Shown: positions 49,098 to 57,447 of the stretch, in pieces | Layout of the letters: the number at the start of each line of letters is the position of its first letter | Numbering within the stretch: position 1 is the first letter of the stretch | Origin: Lachnospiraceae bacterium | GTDB lineage: Bacteria > Bacillota > Clostridia > Lachnospirales > Lachnospiraceae | Assembly: GCA_021205385.1 (NCBI GenBank) | Contig: JAJPXQ010000048.1 | Location: 1-61,447, forward strand | Direction: 5' to 3' | DNA length: 61,447 bases | Notes under the pieces: model-generated | Told to the model about the DNA's origin: nothing | The model's input: only the letters and a program-made list of their open reading frames with translations | Database searches by the model: none | Made by a program: the position numbers and the translations under genes

Positions 49098-50492
49098 ATG
49101 GATTTGAAGAAGTTTATCGGAGAATCTACGGAATACGATAAAAAACAGACCGTGGAGATGAAAAAGCCGAAGAGCTGGTTGAAAAGTATCAGTGCCTTTG
49201 CCAATACGGCAGGAGGTGTGCTCATTTTTGGTGTTACGGATGATGAACAGGTGATTGGCCTTGAGGATGTAAAGAGTGCGTCGGAATATGTCAGCCAGAA
49301 GGTAAAAGAGCGCATTTCTCCATTCCCTCAGATTGTGATGCAGCTTCACACAGTGGGAGATGGAAAAAATATTTTGACAGTTCGCGTTCCGGCTGGAACG
49401 GATACGCCTTATTATTATACAGCGGATGGCGTCACCGAGGCTTATATCCGGATTGGAAACGAAAGCGTCCTTGCTGATTCAACGGAGTTAAAGCGCCTTG
49501 TCCTTAGAGGGAACAATTCATCGTATGATGCGCTTATTTCGCCATATGATTATGAGGATTATTCCTTTAGCAAGTTGCGTGAAAGGTACAAATCCTGGAC
49601 AGGTAACAGTATGACAGAAAAGCTGATGGATTCCTTTGGAGTTCGTGACGCAAGCGGCAAGCTTACGAATGCAGGCGCGTTACTTGCAGATGATTGCCCT
49701 GTCCGTCATTCGCGTCTTTTTTGCACACGATGGAATGGTCTGGATAAGAGCGGCGGACAGATTGATGCAATCGACAGTGGCGAATTTTCCGGAAGTCTTA
49801 TTATACTGCTGAATGAAGGCCTCGCTTTTGTGAAACGTAATATGAAAACGATGTGGAAAAAGACGGCTGATTCTCGGATTGAAATGCCGGATTACTGTGA
49901 ACGCAGTGTTTTGGAAAGTCTGGTGAACGGACTTATACATCGCGACTATCTTGTAAATGGAAGTGAAGTTCATATTGACATGTATGATGACAGGCTGACG
50001 ATTTATTCGCCAGGTGGGATGGCGGATGGAACGCAGATACAGGAATGGAATATAGACGACATTCCATCTACAAGACGAAATCCTATTCTTGCAGATATTT
50101 TTGGACGGCTTGGATACATGGAGCGACAAGGCAGCGGACTTGGAAAGATTATAGGTGCATATGAGAATGCGGCAAATTATGAGCCGGAACTGTCACCTAA
50201 GTTTTTCTCAAATCGGGTATGCTTTATTGTCACACTTTGGAATTTGAATTTTAAAGCTTCACAGGATGAAGCTTTAAATGAGGCAATAAATGAAGCTTTA
50301 AAACCGGAAGCATTAGATCTGATTGCTTTGATAAAGTCTGAACCAACTGTAACGCAAGCCACTATGATACAAACATTGGGGGTGTCCAGGAGTAAGGTGC
50401 AGCGAGTAATGAAAGCACTGACAAATGAGGGCTATATTAGACGTGAAGGTTCCAGGAAAAACGGACGTTGGGTAATATTAAAAGACATCTGA
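49098..50492 (+). CDS. AlbA_2/Schlafen-type ATP-binding transcriptional regulator
   Basis: A 464-residue protein. An N-terminal AlbA_2 domain (ISAFANTAGGVLIFGVTDD, residues ~35-53) is followed by an HATPase-like region (SVLESLVNGLIHRDYLVNGS and RQGSGLGKIIGAYENA), then a C-terminal winged helix with TQATMIQTLGVSRSKVQRVM. Such proteins are widespread on mobile and variable loci; some act as regulators, others in defence. Function here is unknown. A repeated motif EALNEAINEALKPEAL lies before the winged helix. Base composition is AT-rich compared with flanking core genes. Confidence 0.86.
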   Translation: MDLKKFIGESTEYDKKQTVEMKKPKSWLKSISAFANTAGGVLIFGVTDDEQVIGLEDVKSASEYVSQKVKERISPFPQIVMQLHTVGDGKNILTVRVPAGTDTPYYYTADGVTEAYIRIGNESVLADSTELKRLVLRGNNSSYDALISPYDYEDYSFSKLRERYKSWTGNSMTEKLMDSFGVRDASGKLTNAGALLADDCPVRHSRLFCTRWNGLDKSGGQIDAIDSGEFSGSLIILLNEGLAFVKRNMKTMWKKTADSRIEMPDYCERSVLESLVNGLIHRDYLVNGSEVHIDMYDDRLTIYSPGGMADGTQIQEWNIDDIPSTRRNPILADIFGRLGYMERQGSGLGKIIGAYENAANYEPELSPKFFSNRVCFIVTLWNLNFKASQDEALNEAINEALKPEALDLIALIKSEPTVTQATMIQTLGVSRSKVQRVMKALTNEGYIRREGSRKNGRWVILKDI

Positions 50493-50517
50493 TTAAGTTT
50501 TAGAAGGAGAAAAAGAT

Positions 50518-50916
50518 ATGTTATTTATTTGCTATCCAAAGTGTTCCACCTGTAAGAAAGCGCAGAAGTGGCTGGACGAGCATGGCATAAAATACGAAGA
50601 ACGTCACATCGCTGAGGAGAATCCGTCTTATGAAGAGTTGAAGGACTGGCATTCGAAAAGTGGTCTTCCGCTTAAGAGGTTTTTCAATACCAGCGGGCTT
50701 CTTTATAAGGAAATGCAGTTGAGGGACAAGCTTCCTGCGATGAGTGAGGAAGATCAGCTAAAGCTGCTTGCCACCAACGGGATGTTGGTAAAGCGGCCAT
50801 TGCTTATCGATGGTAACACTGTGCTTGTTGGATTCCGGGAAACTGAGTGGAATGATAAATTGAATCAACTTATCCCCGCGCAAAATTCTTTACAACTCCC
50901 ATCCGCTGCATTATAA
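50518..50916 (+). CDS. ArsC/Spx-family protein (YffB type)
   Basis: A 132-residue thioredoxin-fold protein of the arsenate-reductase/Spx family. CYPKCSTCKKAQKWLDEHG carries the N-terminal CxxC (C10-C13 region), and LVKRPLLIDGNTVLVGF is the conserved C-terminal stretch. No arsenic genes are nearby, and it lacks the extra Spx features, so a redox or unknown role fits better than arsenate reduction. It lies 25 bp after the AlbA_2 gene, behind AGAAGGAG. Confidence 0.9.
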   Translation: MLFICYPKCSTCKKAQKWLDEHGIKYEERHIAEENPSYEELKDWHSKSGLPLKRFFNTSGLLYKEMQLRDKLPAMSEEDQLKLLATNGMLVKRPLLIDGNTVLVGFRETEWNDKLNQLIPAQNSLQLPSAAL

Positions 50917-50974
50917 TGCAACTGTCGGCGAAAGGCCGATATAAAAAATGATTTACAGACTGAGGAGAGTCCTG

Positions 50975-51772
50975 ATGGGTATTAAGAGAAACCGTATAGT
51001 CGTCAAGGTGGGGACATCGACACTTACGAATGAGCTGGGAAAGAGCAATCTGAGAAAATTTGAGGATCTGGCGCTGATCCTGGCGGATATACAGAATATG
51101 GGAAATGAGATCGTGCTCGTCTCGTCCGGCGCGATTGCCGTGGGGGCGCAGAAGATGAACCTCCCGCAGAAGCCCACGGAGATGCGGATGAAGCAGGCCG
51201 CGGCCGCCGTCGGCCAGTGTGAGAACATGTTCCTGTACGATAAATTCTTCGGGTATTACAATAAGACTGTGGCGCAGATTCTGCTGAACGCCGACGACAT
51301 CCGGGATGAAGAGAAGAAGGAGAATCTTGCCAATACTTTTGAAGCTTTGCTCGAGCAGGGAATCATTCCGATTGTCAATGAAAATGACTCTGTGAGCTAC
51401 CGGGAGATCGAGTCCGACGACAAGCTTTTTGGTGACAACGACATGCTCTCCGCAGTGGTCGCTGTGCTGTGCAACGCGGACAAGCTCGTTATCCTGTCTG
51501 ACATAGACGGATTCTTCGATAAGGACCCCAGATTATACAAGAACGCAGAGCTGATCAGCCGCGTGGAAAAGATCGATGAATCCACGTATGCGCTGGCGGG
51601 CGGCGCCGGCTCGAGAAGGGGAACCGGCGGTATGCGCACGAAACTGCAGGCGGCCGATATCGCGACCTCGCAGGGCATCGACGTGATCGTCACCAATGGC
51701 AAAACGCCCAGGGCGTTATATGATATCATCGACGGAAAGAAAGTCGGCACGCTATTTGTCGCACAGAGATGA
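50975..51772 (+). CDS. proB: Glutamate 5-kinase
   Basis: A 265-residue amino-acid kinase catalysing the first step of proline synthesis (glutamate to glutamyl-5-phosphate). RIVVKVGTSTLTN is the N-terminal phosphate-binding motif, with LVSSGAIAVG, IVNENDSVSYREI, FGDNDMLSA and RGTGGMRTKLQAA further on. It ends without the C-terminal PUA domain, a short form common in Clostridia. ATG 50975 follows GAGGAGA. No proA follows here; the next gene is convergent. Confidence 0.94.
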   Translation: MGIKRNRIVVKVGTSTLTNELGKSNLRKFEDLALILADIQNMGNEIVLVSSGAIAVGAQKMNLPQKPTEMRMKQAAAAVGQCENMFLYDKFFGYYNKTVAQILLNADDIRDEEKKENLANTFEALLEQGIIPIVNENDSVSYREIESDDKLFGDNDMLSAVVAVLCNADKLVILSDIDGFFDKDPRLYKNAELISRVEKIDESTYALAGGAGSRRGTGGMRTKLQAADIATSQGIDVIVTNGKTPRALYDIIDGKKVGTLFVAQR

Positions 51773-54034
51773 GAGGGCATTTTCAGAGAGTTGCAGCATC
51801 TTCTCTTTCATTCCCTCAATGTCCAGCACTCCACAGGCGAATCCCTTTTTCACCAGCGATTCCGGCAGGTATTCGTCGTATTTATCGAAGATCGGCACCT
51901 CGCGGGGATAGACAAGGCTCATCGGATCGATGGGCTTTTTCAGTTCCTCCGCCAGAATTTTCCAGAATTCCTGCTCGGAGACCGTCATGACGAACTGCAT
52001 GAAGTAAGGCCGGGAGGAATCCAGCCCTTTGATGCCCAGACGTTTGCCGCACCGGATCTTGAGAAAGCGCTCCAGGGCGAGGAAGGCATAGGTGCCCAGC
52101 CAGGGGAAGAGGCAGTACATGTTGCCGCCGAGGCAGATCAGGTTTTTGTCCTTCAGGCCTGCGTTTTCCGCGGCAGTGCGGGCGGTCTTCAGCCTCGCGA
52201 CGGCATTTTTCATCAGATAAGGATAGGATTTCTCCTCACAGAGTACGCCCAGCATCCGTTCCAGGATGTGGGTATGAATATCGCCTGCGACCTCGCCGAA
52301 GTAGGCGGGGACTTTCCCCTTGATCATTTCACAGTAAACCATGTGCCGCTTGTGGTCGACTTCGTCCACCAGCCAGACATGACCGGCGATGGCGAGCTTC
52401 TCCCCGGCGGGCGGCGGCTTCACCACCGTGCCCAGCTCCTCGGAACCGGCGCGGACTGTGTATTCTTCATTTTCCTGAAATACTGCATAAAATTTATAAT
52501 TGTTGATGACACGCTCTCCGGCAAGCCCCACGATCAGGCCGCCGCCCTCTGTCTGCTGGATATGATCTGTCTCCAGCAGATGGCGCAGCAATACCCGGAA
52601 ATCCTCCTGCGATACGCGCTGAAAATAGCGGAGCGACAGAACGCGGGAGGCGAGCTGGGCGGGCGTCATCTCGCCGCAGGAGGCCAGTGTGCTCATGGTC
52701 TGGTGGTACAGAAGGCTGTAGGGCAGCGCATCCAGCCTCGGCGGCTCTACCCAGCGCTCCTCGAGATAGAGCTGCACCAGCGCGATGCCCTGAATCAGCT
52801 TCCAGGGAATCGTAACGGGCAGAAGAGCGCGCGCCTCCGGCGGCTCTTCGCGCATGACAAACCACATCTCCGGCGGCAGCTCACGCCGCCCGGTGCGCCC
52901 CAGGCGCTGCAGGAAAGCCGAGACGGTGAAGGGCGCGTCAATCTGGAAGGCCCGTTCCAGCCGGCCGATGTCGATACCGAGCTCCAGTGTGGCGGTCGTC
53001 ACCGTGGTCTGGAACTGTTCCTCGTCCTTCATTACAGCCTCCGCCGTCTCGCGGTAGGATTCCGACAGATTTCCATGATGAATCAGGAAACGGTCCGGCT
53101 CATGTCGGGCCTCGCAGTATTGCCGCAGCGTCGTTGTGACCGCCTCGCATTCTTCCCGGGAATTGACGAAAACCAGGCATTTCTTGCCTCTGGTGTGTTC
53201 AAAGATATAGCCGATGCCGGGGTCCGCCTCCTTCGGGGCGGTGTCTGTCTTTGGCGCGAGCGCGTCGTCCACCGGCAGCATCGCTTCCGCAGGCTGATTG
53301 TGGATTTTCGTCGGCGCCCCGGGGTTGGTCGGTGGAAAAGTATAGAAATGCTCCATGGAGAGCCGCCACCTGACGCTGCCCTGCGGCAGCTTCGGGACGA
53401 TGGTCCGGCGTCCCGTCCCGGCAGAGAGAAATTCGCAGGCGTCTTTCGGGTCGCCGATGGTCGCCGAGAGCCCGATGCGCCGGGGGTTTACGTCCGCCAG
53501 GCGGCAGAGCCGCTCGATCAGGCACAGCGTCTGTCCGCCACGGTCCCCGCGCATGAGGGAGTGCAGCTCATCGATCACGATAAAGCGCAGGTCGCCGAAG
53601 AGTTTTCCTATCGCAGAGTGCCTGCGCAGCAGCATGGCCTCCAGGCTCTCCGGTGTGATCTGCAGGATGCCGGAGGGATGCTTCATCATCTTATTTTTGT
53701 GGGAAGCCGACACGTCCCCGTGCCAGTGCCATACCGGAATATGCGCCTCCTGGCAGAGATCGTTCAGCCTGGCAAACTGGTCGTTGATCAGAGCCTTGAG
53801 CGGTCCGATGTAGATGGCTCCCACAGAAGAGGGCATCTCCTCCGTAAAGAGCGTGAGAATGGGGAAAAAGGCGGCCTCCGTCTTGCCCGATGCGGTGGAA
53901 GCTGTCAGCAGCAGATTTTCATCCGTATTGAAAATGACGTCTGCCGCGGCGGCCTGGACCGCCCGCAGATTTTCCCAGCCGTTCTGATAAATATAATCCT
54001 GGATGAAAGGCGCATAGCGGTCAAAGGTATTCAT
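51752..54034 (-). CDS. DEAD/DEAH-box helicase, Shango-like SngC
   Basis: A 760-residue superfamily 2 helicase related to Lhr and BrxHII helicases. Walker A ASTASGKT (residues 45-52), DELH box (155-158), SAT motif (190-192), and motif VI LQRLGRTGRR near residue 372 are present. A large C-terminal part follows with AYFGEVAGDIHTHILERMLG. It is the third gene of an operon with a BrxD-like ATPase (15 bp upstream) and a TerB-domain protein, the gene content of the Shango anti-phage system. Its 3' end overlaps proB's 3' end by 21 bp. Confidence 0.88.
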   Translation of the reverse strand: MNTFDRYAPFIQDYIYQNGWENLRAVQAAAADVIFNTDENLLLTASTASGKTEAAFFPILTLFTEEMPSSVGAIYIGPLKALINDQFARLNDLCQEAHIPVWHWHGDVSASHKNKMMKHPSGILQITPESLEAMLLRRHSAIGKLFGDLRFIVIDELHSLMRGDRGGQTLCLIERLCRLADVNPRRIGLSATIGDPKDACEFLSAGTGRRTIVPKLPQGSVRWRLSMEHFYTFPPTNPGAPTKIHNQPAEAMLPVDDALAPKTDTAPKEADPGIGYIFEHTRGKKCLVFVNSREECEAVTTTLRQYCEARHEPDRFLIHHGNLSESYRETAEAVMKDEEQFQTTVTTATLELGIDIGRLERAFQIDAPFTVSAFLQRLGRTGRRELPPEMWFVMREEPPEARALLPVTIPWKLIQGIALVQLYLEERWVEPPRLDALPYSLLYHQTMSTLASCGEMTPAQLASRVLSLRYFQRVSQEDFRVLLRHLLETDHIQQTEGGGLIVGLAGERVINNYKFYAVFQENEEYTVRAGSEELGTVVKPPPAGEKLAIAGHVWLVDEVDHKRHMVYCEMIKGKVPAYFGEVAGDIHTHILERMLGVLCEEKSYPYLMKNAVARLKTARTAAENAGLKDKNLICLGGNMYCLFPWLGTYAFLALERFLKIRCGKRLGIKGLDSSRPYFMQFVMTVSEQEFWKILAEELKKPIDPMSLVYPREVPIFDKYDEYLPESLVKKGFACGVLDIEGMKEKMLQLSENALSSLCDK

Positions 54035-54049
54035 GCGCGCGCTGCCTCC

Positions 54050-55372
54050 TTATAATGTAAACTCCGCGTATTCTCCGAGCTCGTCGGCCGCCTGCTCCTC
54101 CAGCGGCGTCTTCGCGTAGGAGAAGTTTTCGGAACCCATGAGCTCCGCTACCTTCAGCTTCGGGTTCTGGTACAGAATATCCAGAAGCTCGATGAAGTCG
54201 CGGATGATCTCCCGCGGCGTGATGTGGGAGTCCGCACCCACGCGGCTGTATTCGATCTGGATGAAAGTCATGAGATCTTCCTGCGTGAGAGTCTGCTCGT
54301 AGCCAAAGAGCTGGGCATGAATGTCCGCCAGCTTCTCCACCAGGATCAGCATCTCTTCATTGGTCAGCGGTGAGAGCCTGATGATCGGCGCCAGCATATC
54401 GCGGGTATCTCCGCCGGAAAAACGCCCTTCCGTCAGCCGGGAGCGCAGGGCTTCGTAGCTGTAGATGCCCCTGCGGGTGTCCTCGATGCACTGCGGCGTG
54501 CCGCACATGATAATGCCGAAATACTTTGCCTTGCCCTGCAGGGTGTCGTTGTACATGGTCAGAATTTTCTCATAATTATATTGTCGGGTGATGGAGTTGG
54601 GGATCTTGTAGATGTTCACCAGCTCGTCAATCAGCACCAGCATCCCGGCATAGCCCGCATTTTTCAGGAAGGCGGCAAATATTTTGATATATTCATACCA
54701 GTCGTCATCGGTGATGATCACATTTACGCCCAGCTCCTGCTTCGCCTCGGTCTTCGTCGCGTACTCGCCGCGGAACCAGCGGACGACTTTGGCCTTCGTC
54801 TCCTCGTCGCCGTCCAGAAAGGCCTGATAATAGAGGGTCAGAAGCCGCGCGAAGTCAAAGCCGTGCACCAGTCCATTCAGATCGTTAATGACCGCGAAGA
54901 TCTTCTGCTGCACCAGCCGGGTAAATTCTTCTGATGAGAAATCCAGTCCGGTTTCCATCGCCACCGAGCTCTGCACACCGTTGATCCACTTATCCAGCAC
55001 CAGAGGCAGCGCGCCGCCCTCCGGGCGGGTCTTTGTGGACATATTCTGGATCAGCTCGCGGTAGGTGGCGAGCCCCTGTCCCTTCGTTCCCTGCAGGCGG
55101 CGCTCCGGCGAGAGGTCGGCGTCCACTACCACAAAGTTTTTGTCCATCACATAATTGCGGATCGTCTGCAGCAGAAAGCTCTTGCCGCTGCCGTATTTCC
55201 CGCAAATGAAGCGGAAGGTCGCCCCGCCGTCGGCGATGATCTCCACGTCGCGCAGCAGCGCGGTGATCTCCGGCTCACGCCCGACTGTGATATAGGGCAG
55301 GCCGATGCGCGGCACGACGCCGCCTTTTAAGGCGTTGATGAGGGTGTTCGCAATTCTCTTTGGAATCTTCAA
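54050..55372 (-). CDS. BrxD-like ATP-binding protein (DUF2791), Shango-like SngB
   Basis: A 440-residue P-loop ATPase of the DUF2791/BREX BrxD group. Walker A GKYGSGKS (residues 58-65), Walker B MLVLIDELVNIY near 245 and sensor-like ICGTPQCIEDT are visible; the N-terminal RIANTLINALKGGVVPRIGL is typical of the family. It overlaps the TerB-domain gene by 4 bp (ATGA), so expression is coupled. BREX itself is excluded because no PglX, PglZ or BrxC is present; TerB + this ATPase + helicase is the Shango set. Confidence 0.86.
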   Translation of the reverse strand: MKIPKRIANTLINALKGGVVPRIGLPYITVGREPEITALLRDVEIIADGGATFRFICGKYGSGKSFLLQTIRNYVMDKNFVVVDADLSPERRLQGTKGQGLATYRELIQNMSTKTRPEGGALPLVLDKWINGVQSSVAMETGLDFSSEEFTRLVQQKIFAVINDLNGLVHGFDFARLLTLYYQAFLDGDEETKAKVVRWFRGEYATKTEAKQELGVNVIITDDDWYEYIKIFAAFLKNAGYAGMLVLIDELVNIYKIPNSITRQYNYEKILTMYNDTLQGKAKYFGIIMCGTPQCIEDTRRGIYSYEALRSRLTEGRFSGGDTRDMLAPIIRLSPLTNEEMLILVEKLADIHAQLFGYEQTLTQEDLMTFIQIEYSRVGADSHITPREIIRDFIELLDILYQNPKLKVAELMGSENFSYAKTPLEEQAADELGEYAEFTL

Positions 55373-56790
55373 CTTGGTATCATTCCTTTCAGATCATCCA
55401 GGTAATCCTCCACGAGGATGGGAGTGTTGCCGTCAAATTCGATCACCGTGTCGGCGAATTCATCGTAGAGCTGCTCGTTGACCGCTTCTGCCAGAACGGA
55501 GGCCATCAGGTGCTTTTCCGAGAGAAAGCCCTGCAGATCTCCGCCGTACAGCAAAATCCGGGTAAAGAGCAGCTCGTCGCCGGAGAGGATACAGTCTGTC
55601 ACGATATCCTTCTCTTCCTGTACCACGGGCGGCTCCGCCTCCACATAGCGCTCTTCCTCGGTCATGAGCCTCTGACCGACAGCGTCCGAGCTCCTGCGGA
55701 TACCGGACAGTTTGCTTAAGTCAAACGCCACTTTTGGAACAGCCGATTTTTTCTGCTCCTCGATGGCTTCGGAAAGAAAGCGTACCATCGTTTTGGTCTC
55801 CGTGCCTGGTTTCAGTGTCGGCTTTACACCGTAAGCTTCTCTTATGAGACGGTCAGCTGCCCGGACAAAGACGCCCAGCGTCCGGTCACGCCGTGAGGAG
55901 AAATAGCCGCGTTCCAGACTCCACTGATCCCGCTCGCAGCGGTAACACTGGACAGGACTGACGCGGTACTCATAATGGTCGAATTTCTGGTGTCCGAAGA
56001 AGACGGCAGAGCGGAAAGGTGTATACCACAACCGCGCCGGATTGCCGAAGAGCTTCTGCGAATAGGGGCGCCCATAGCGTCCGGCATAGCGGGCGTTCAG
56101 TCTGCGGTATGCCCTGCAGAGTACCTGGGAAAGCTCATCCGGGTATTTCTTATAGGCCTTCGATTTCTCCAGATGATAGGAGGAGAGCCGCATAATGGCC
56201 GGAAACAGCGCTTCGTCTTCTGCAGAATCACAGTCGCGAAGGGCGATCAGAGCTTCATCAAAATCTGCGTTTACATAGTCTCTGACCAGCTCCACAGGGA
56301 GATTATAGTAGATGGCATAGTCCGCGATCCACTGTCTGGCATAGCGCTGAATATGTGGATCAAGGGTGCTGTAATGCTCATAAAACCACAATAGTGCGTC
56401 CAGTCCGTCCTCCTTTGTCTCCGAGCCGATCTGGTGCAGCAGTTCATAGAGATAGAGATAGGCATAGGACAGCGAAGTCTTTTCCAGCATTCCATGGCGC
56501 AGCCCGGTTCTCCAGGTAAAGTATCCCCGGAGTTCGGCCATGGACAGACTCTGATAGGTGGGAAAATAGTGCAGTACTTCCTGCGCGTAGGGGCAGTCAT
56601 CCTCGAATCGCTCCATGTAGCGGGCCTGCAGGTAGAATATTTTGGCGTCGTTTCTTCGTGAAAAAGGCGAGCCGAAAGCAAGCTCCCGCATTTTCCGGTA
56701 TTCTTTCGGCGGGAGACTCCTTGCCCGCTCCGGTGTAAGCCGGATGGGCTCGTCCTCATAGTAGTATTCGTGATTTTCTACCCATTTCAT
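55369..56790 (-). CDS. TerB-domain protein, Shango-like SngA
   Basis: A 473-residue cytosolic protein. A TerB N-terminal-type domain covers about residues 40-200 (ARYMERFEDDCPYAQEVLHY and ELRGYFTWRTGLRHGM, then YLYLYELLHQIGSE). A charged middle and a C-terminal helical TerB-C-like segment follow (LFTRILLYGGDLQGFLSEK). No signal peptide. The frame is open to 56844, but that part lies inside and upstream of the promoter; ATG 56790 is chosen. No ribosome site precedes it. First gene of the defence operon. Confidence 0.84.
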   Translation of the reverse strand: MKWVENHEYYYEDEPIRLTPERARSLPPKEYRKMRELAFGSPFSRRNDAKIFYLQARYMERFEDDCPYAQEVLHYFPTYQSLSMAELRGYFTWRTGLRHGMLEKTSLSYAYLYLYELLHQIGSETKEDGLDALLWFYEHYSTLDPHIQRYARQWIADYAIYYNLPVELVRDYVNADFDEALIALRDCDSAEDEALFPAIMRLSSYHLEKSKAYKKYPDELSQVLCRAYRRLNARYAGRYGRPYSQKLFGNPARLWYTPFRSAVFFGHQKFDHYEYRVSPVQCYRCERDQWSLERGYFSSRRDRTLGVFVRAADRLIREAYGVKPTLKPGTETKTMVRFLSEAIEEQKKSAVPKVAFDLSKLSGIRRSSDAVGQRLMTEEERYVEAEPPVVQEEKDIVTDCILSGDELLFTRILLYGGDLQGFLSEKHLMASVLAEAVNEQLYDEFADTVIEFDGNTPILVEDYLDDLKGMIPS

Positions 56791-56796
56791 GCTACA

Positions 56797-56825
56797 AGTA
56801 TAATAAAACTGGTAGTGGAAATCAA
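56797..56825 (-). promoter_or_regulatory. Leaderless-type promoter of the Shango-like operon
   Basis: On the minus strand TTGATT - 17 bp - TATACT (56825-56820, 56802-56797). Only 6 bp separate the -10 from ATG 56790, so transcription should start at or next to the A of the ATG. The palindrome TCAAG-CA-CTTGA (56822-56833) covers the -35 and could be an operator. Confidence 0.72.
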
Positions 56826-56838
56826 GCACTTGAAAAAA

Positions 56839-56880
56839 TAGCACTCACCTCTTGACAGTGCTAACAATTCGTGCTATAGT
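56839..56880 (+). promoter_or_regulatory. MarR-exporter promoter with operator-like repeats
   Basis: TTGACA - 17 bp - TATAGT (56852-56857, 56875-56880), near consensus. TAGCACT (56839-56845) and AGTGCTA (56857-56863) form a perfect 7-bp inverted repeat around the -35, and GTGCTA recurs at 56872-56877 next to the -10. These are good candidates for MarR binding. Confidence 0.8.
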
Positions 56881-56919
56881 TGCGCATAGAATCAAGTGAG
56901 CAAAAAGGAGGTGAAATAC

Positions 56920-57351
56920 GTGGCGCAGGATCAGAGCAGGGATTGCGCTGCATTGATCAAACATATAGACATCAAGATGACAAAGTGTGCAAATGAACGT
57001 TTCAATTCGTATGGCGTTACATTCCGGCAGGTGCGTCTGCTGATGCTGCTTCACCAGATGGGCGCCGGAGACGTACTGTTGAAATCACTGGAAAAGTATT
57101 TGGAGGTCGCTCAGTCTACAGCGGCCGGTCTTGTTGTCCGGCTGGAAAAGAAAGGTCTGGTGCAGGGATGCGTTCCTGCCGATGATAAACGGCAGAAGAT
57201 TGTCCGACTCACGGAGAAGGGAAAGGAGCTTTGTGTCGCACTCGAGGAAGATATGCGGGAGGGCGAAAGAATTCTGCTGGAGAGCCTGGACGAAGCGGAA
57301 AGGGAGCAGTTTTACAGTCTGCTTAAAAAAGTAAATGATTCGATGAAATGA
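56920..57351 (+). CDS. MarR-family transcriptional regulator
   Basis: A 143-residue winged-helix regulator: LRLLMLLHQMGAG-like region (VRLLMLLHQMGAG), recognition helix AQSTAAGLVVRLEKKGLVQ, and wing VPADDKRQKIVRLTEKGKE. GTG 56920 lies 6 bp after AAAGGAGGTG; an upstream in-frame GTG at 56896 precedes the ribosome site and is rejected. It leads into two ABC exporter genes and probably represses them until a drug or toxic compound binds. Confidence 0.92.
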   Translation: MAQDQSRDCAALIKHIDIKMTKCANERFNSYGVTFRQVRLLMLLHQMGAGDVLLKSLEKYLEVAQSTAAGLVVRLEKKGLVQGCVPADDKRQKIVRLTEKGKELCVALEEDMREGERILLESLDEAEREQFYSLLKKVNDSMK

Positions 57352-57447
57352 ATACCCGGTTTTCTAAGCGGGTGTTAATTTAAAACAAATCAAACGCATG
57401 CTGTTAAATATATGCTTTTGAAATAAAGAAAGGAAGGATTACTTACT

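Noticed and set aside
50518-50916. Arsenate reductase of an ars operon
   Set aside because: No arsR, arsB or arsA is present; the YffB/Spx-like branch of the family often lacks arsenate reductase activity.
51791-54055. A 754-codon open frame on the plus strand across the helicase gene
   Set aside because: It is the mirror of a helicase with all motifs intact, has no ribosome site, and its translation shows no recognisable domain. GC-rich codon bias produces such long antisense frames.
51752-56790. BREX type 2 defence system
   Set aside because: The ATPase and helicase resemble BrxD and BrxHII, but PglX, PglZ, BrxC and PglW are absent and a TerB-domain gene leads the operon, which fits Shango.
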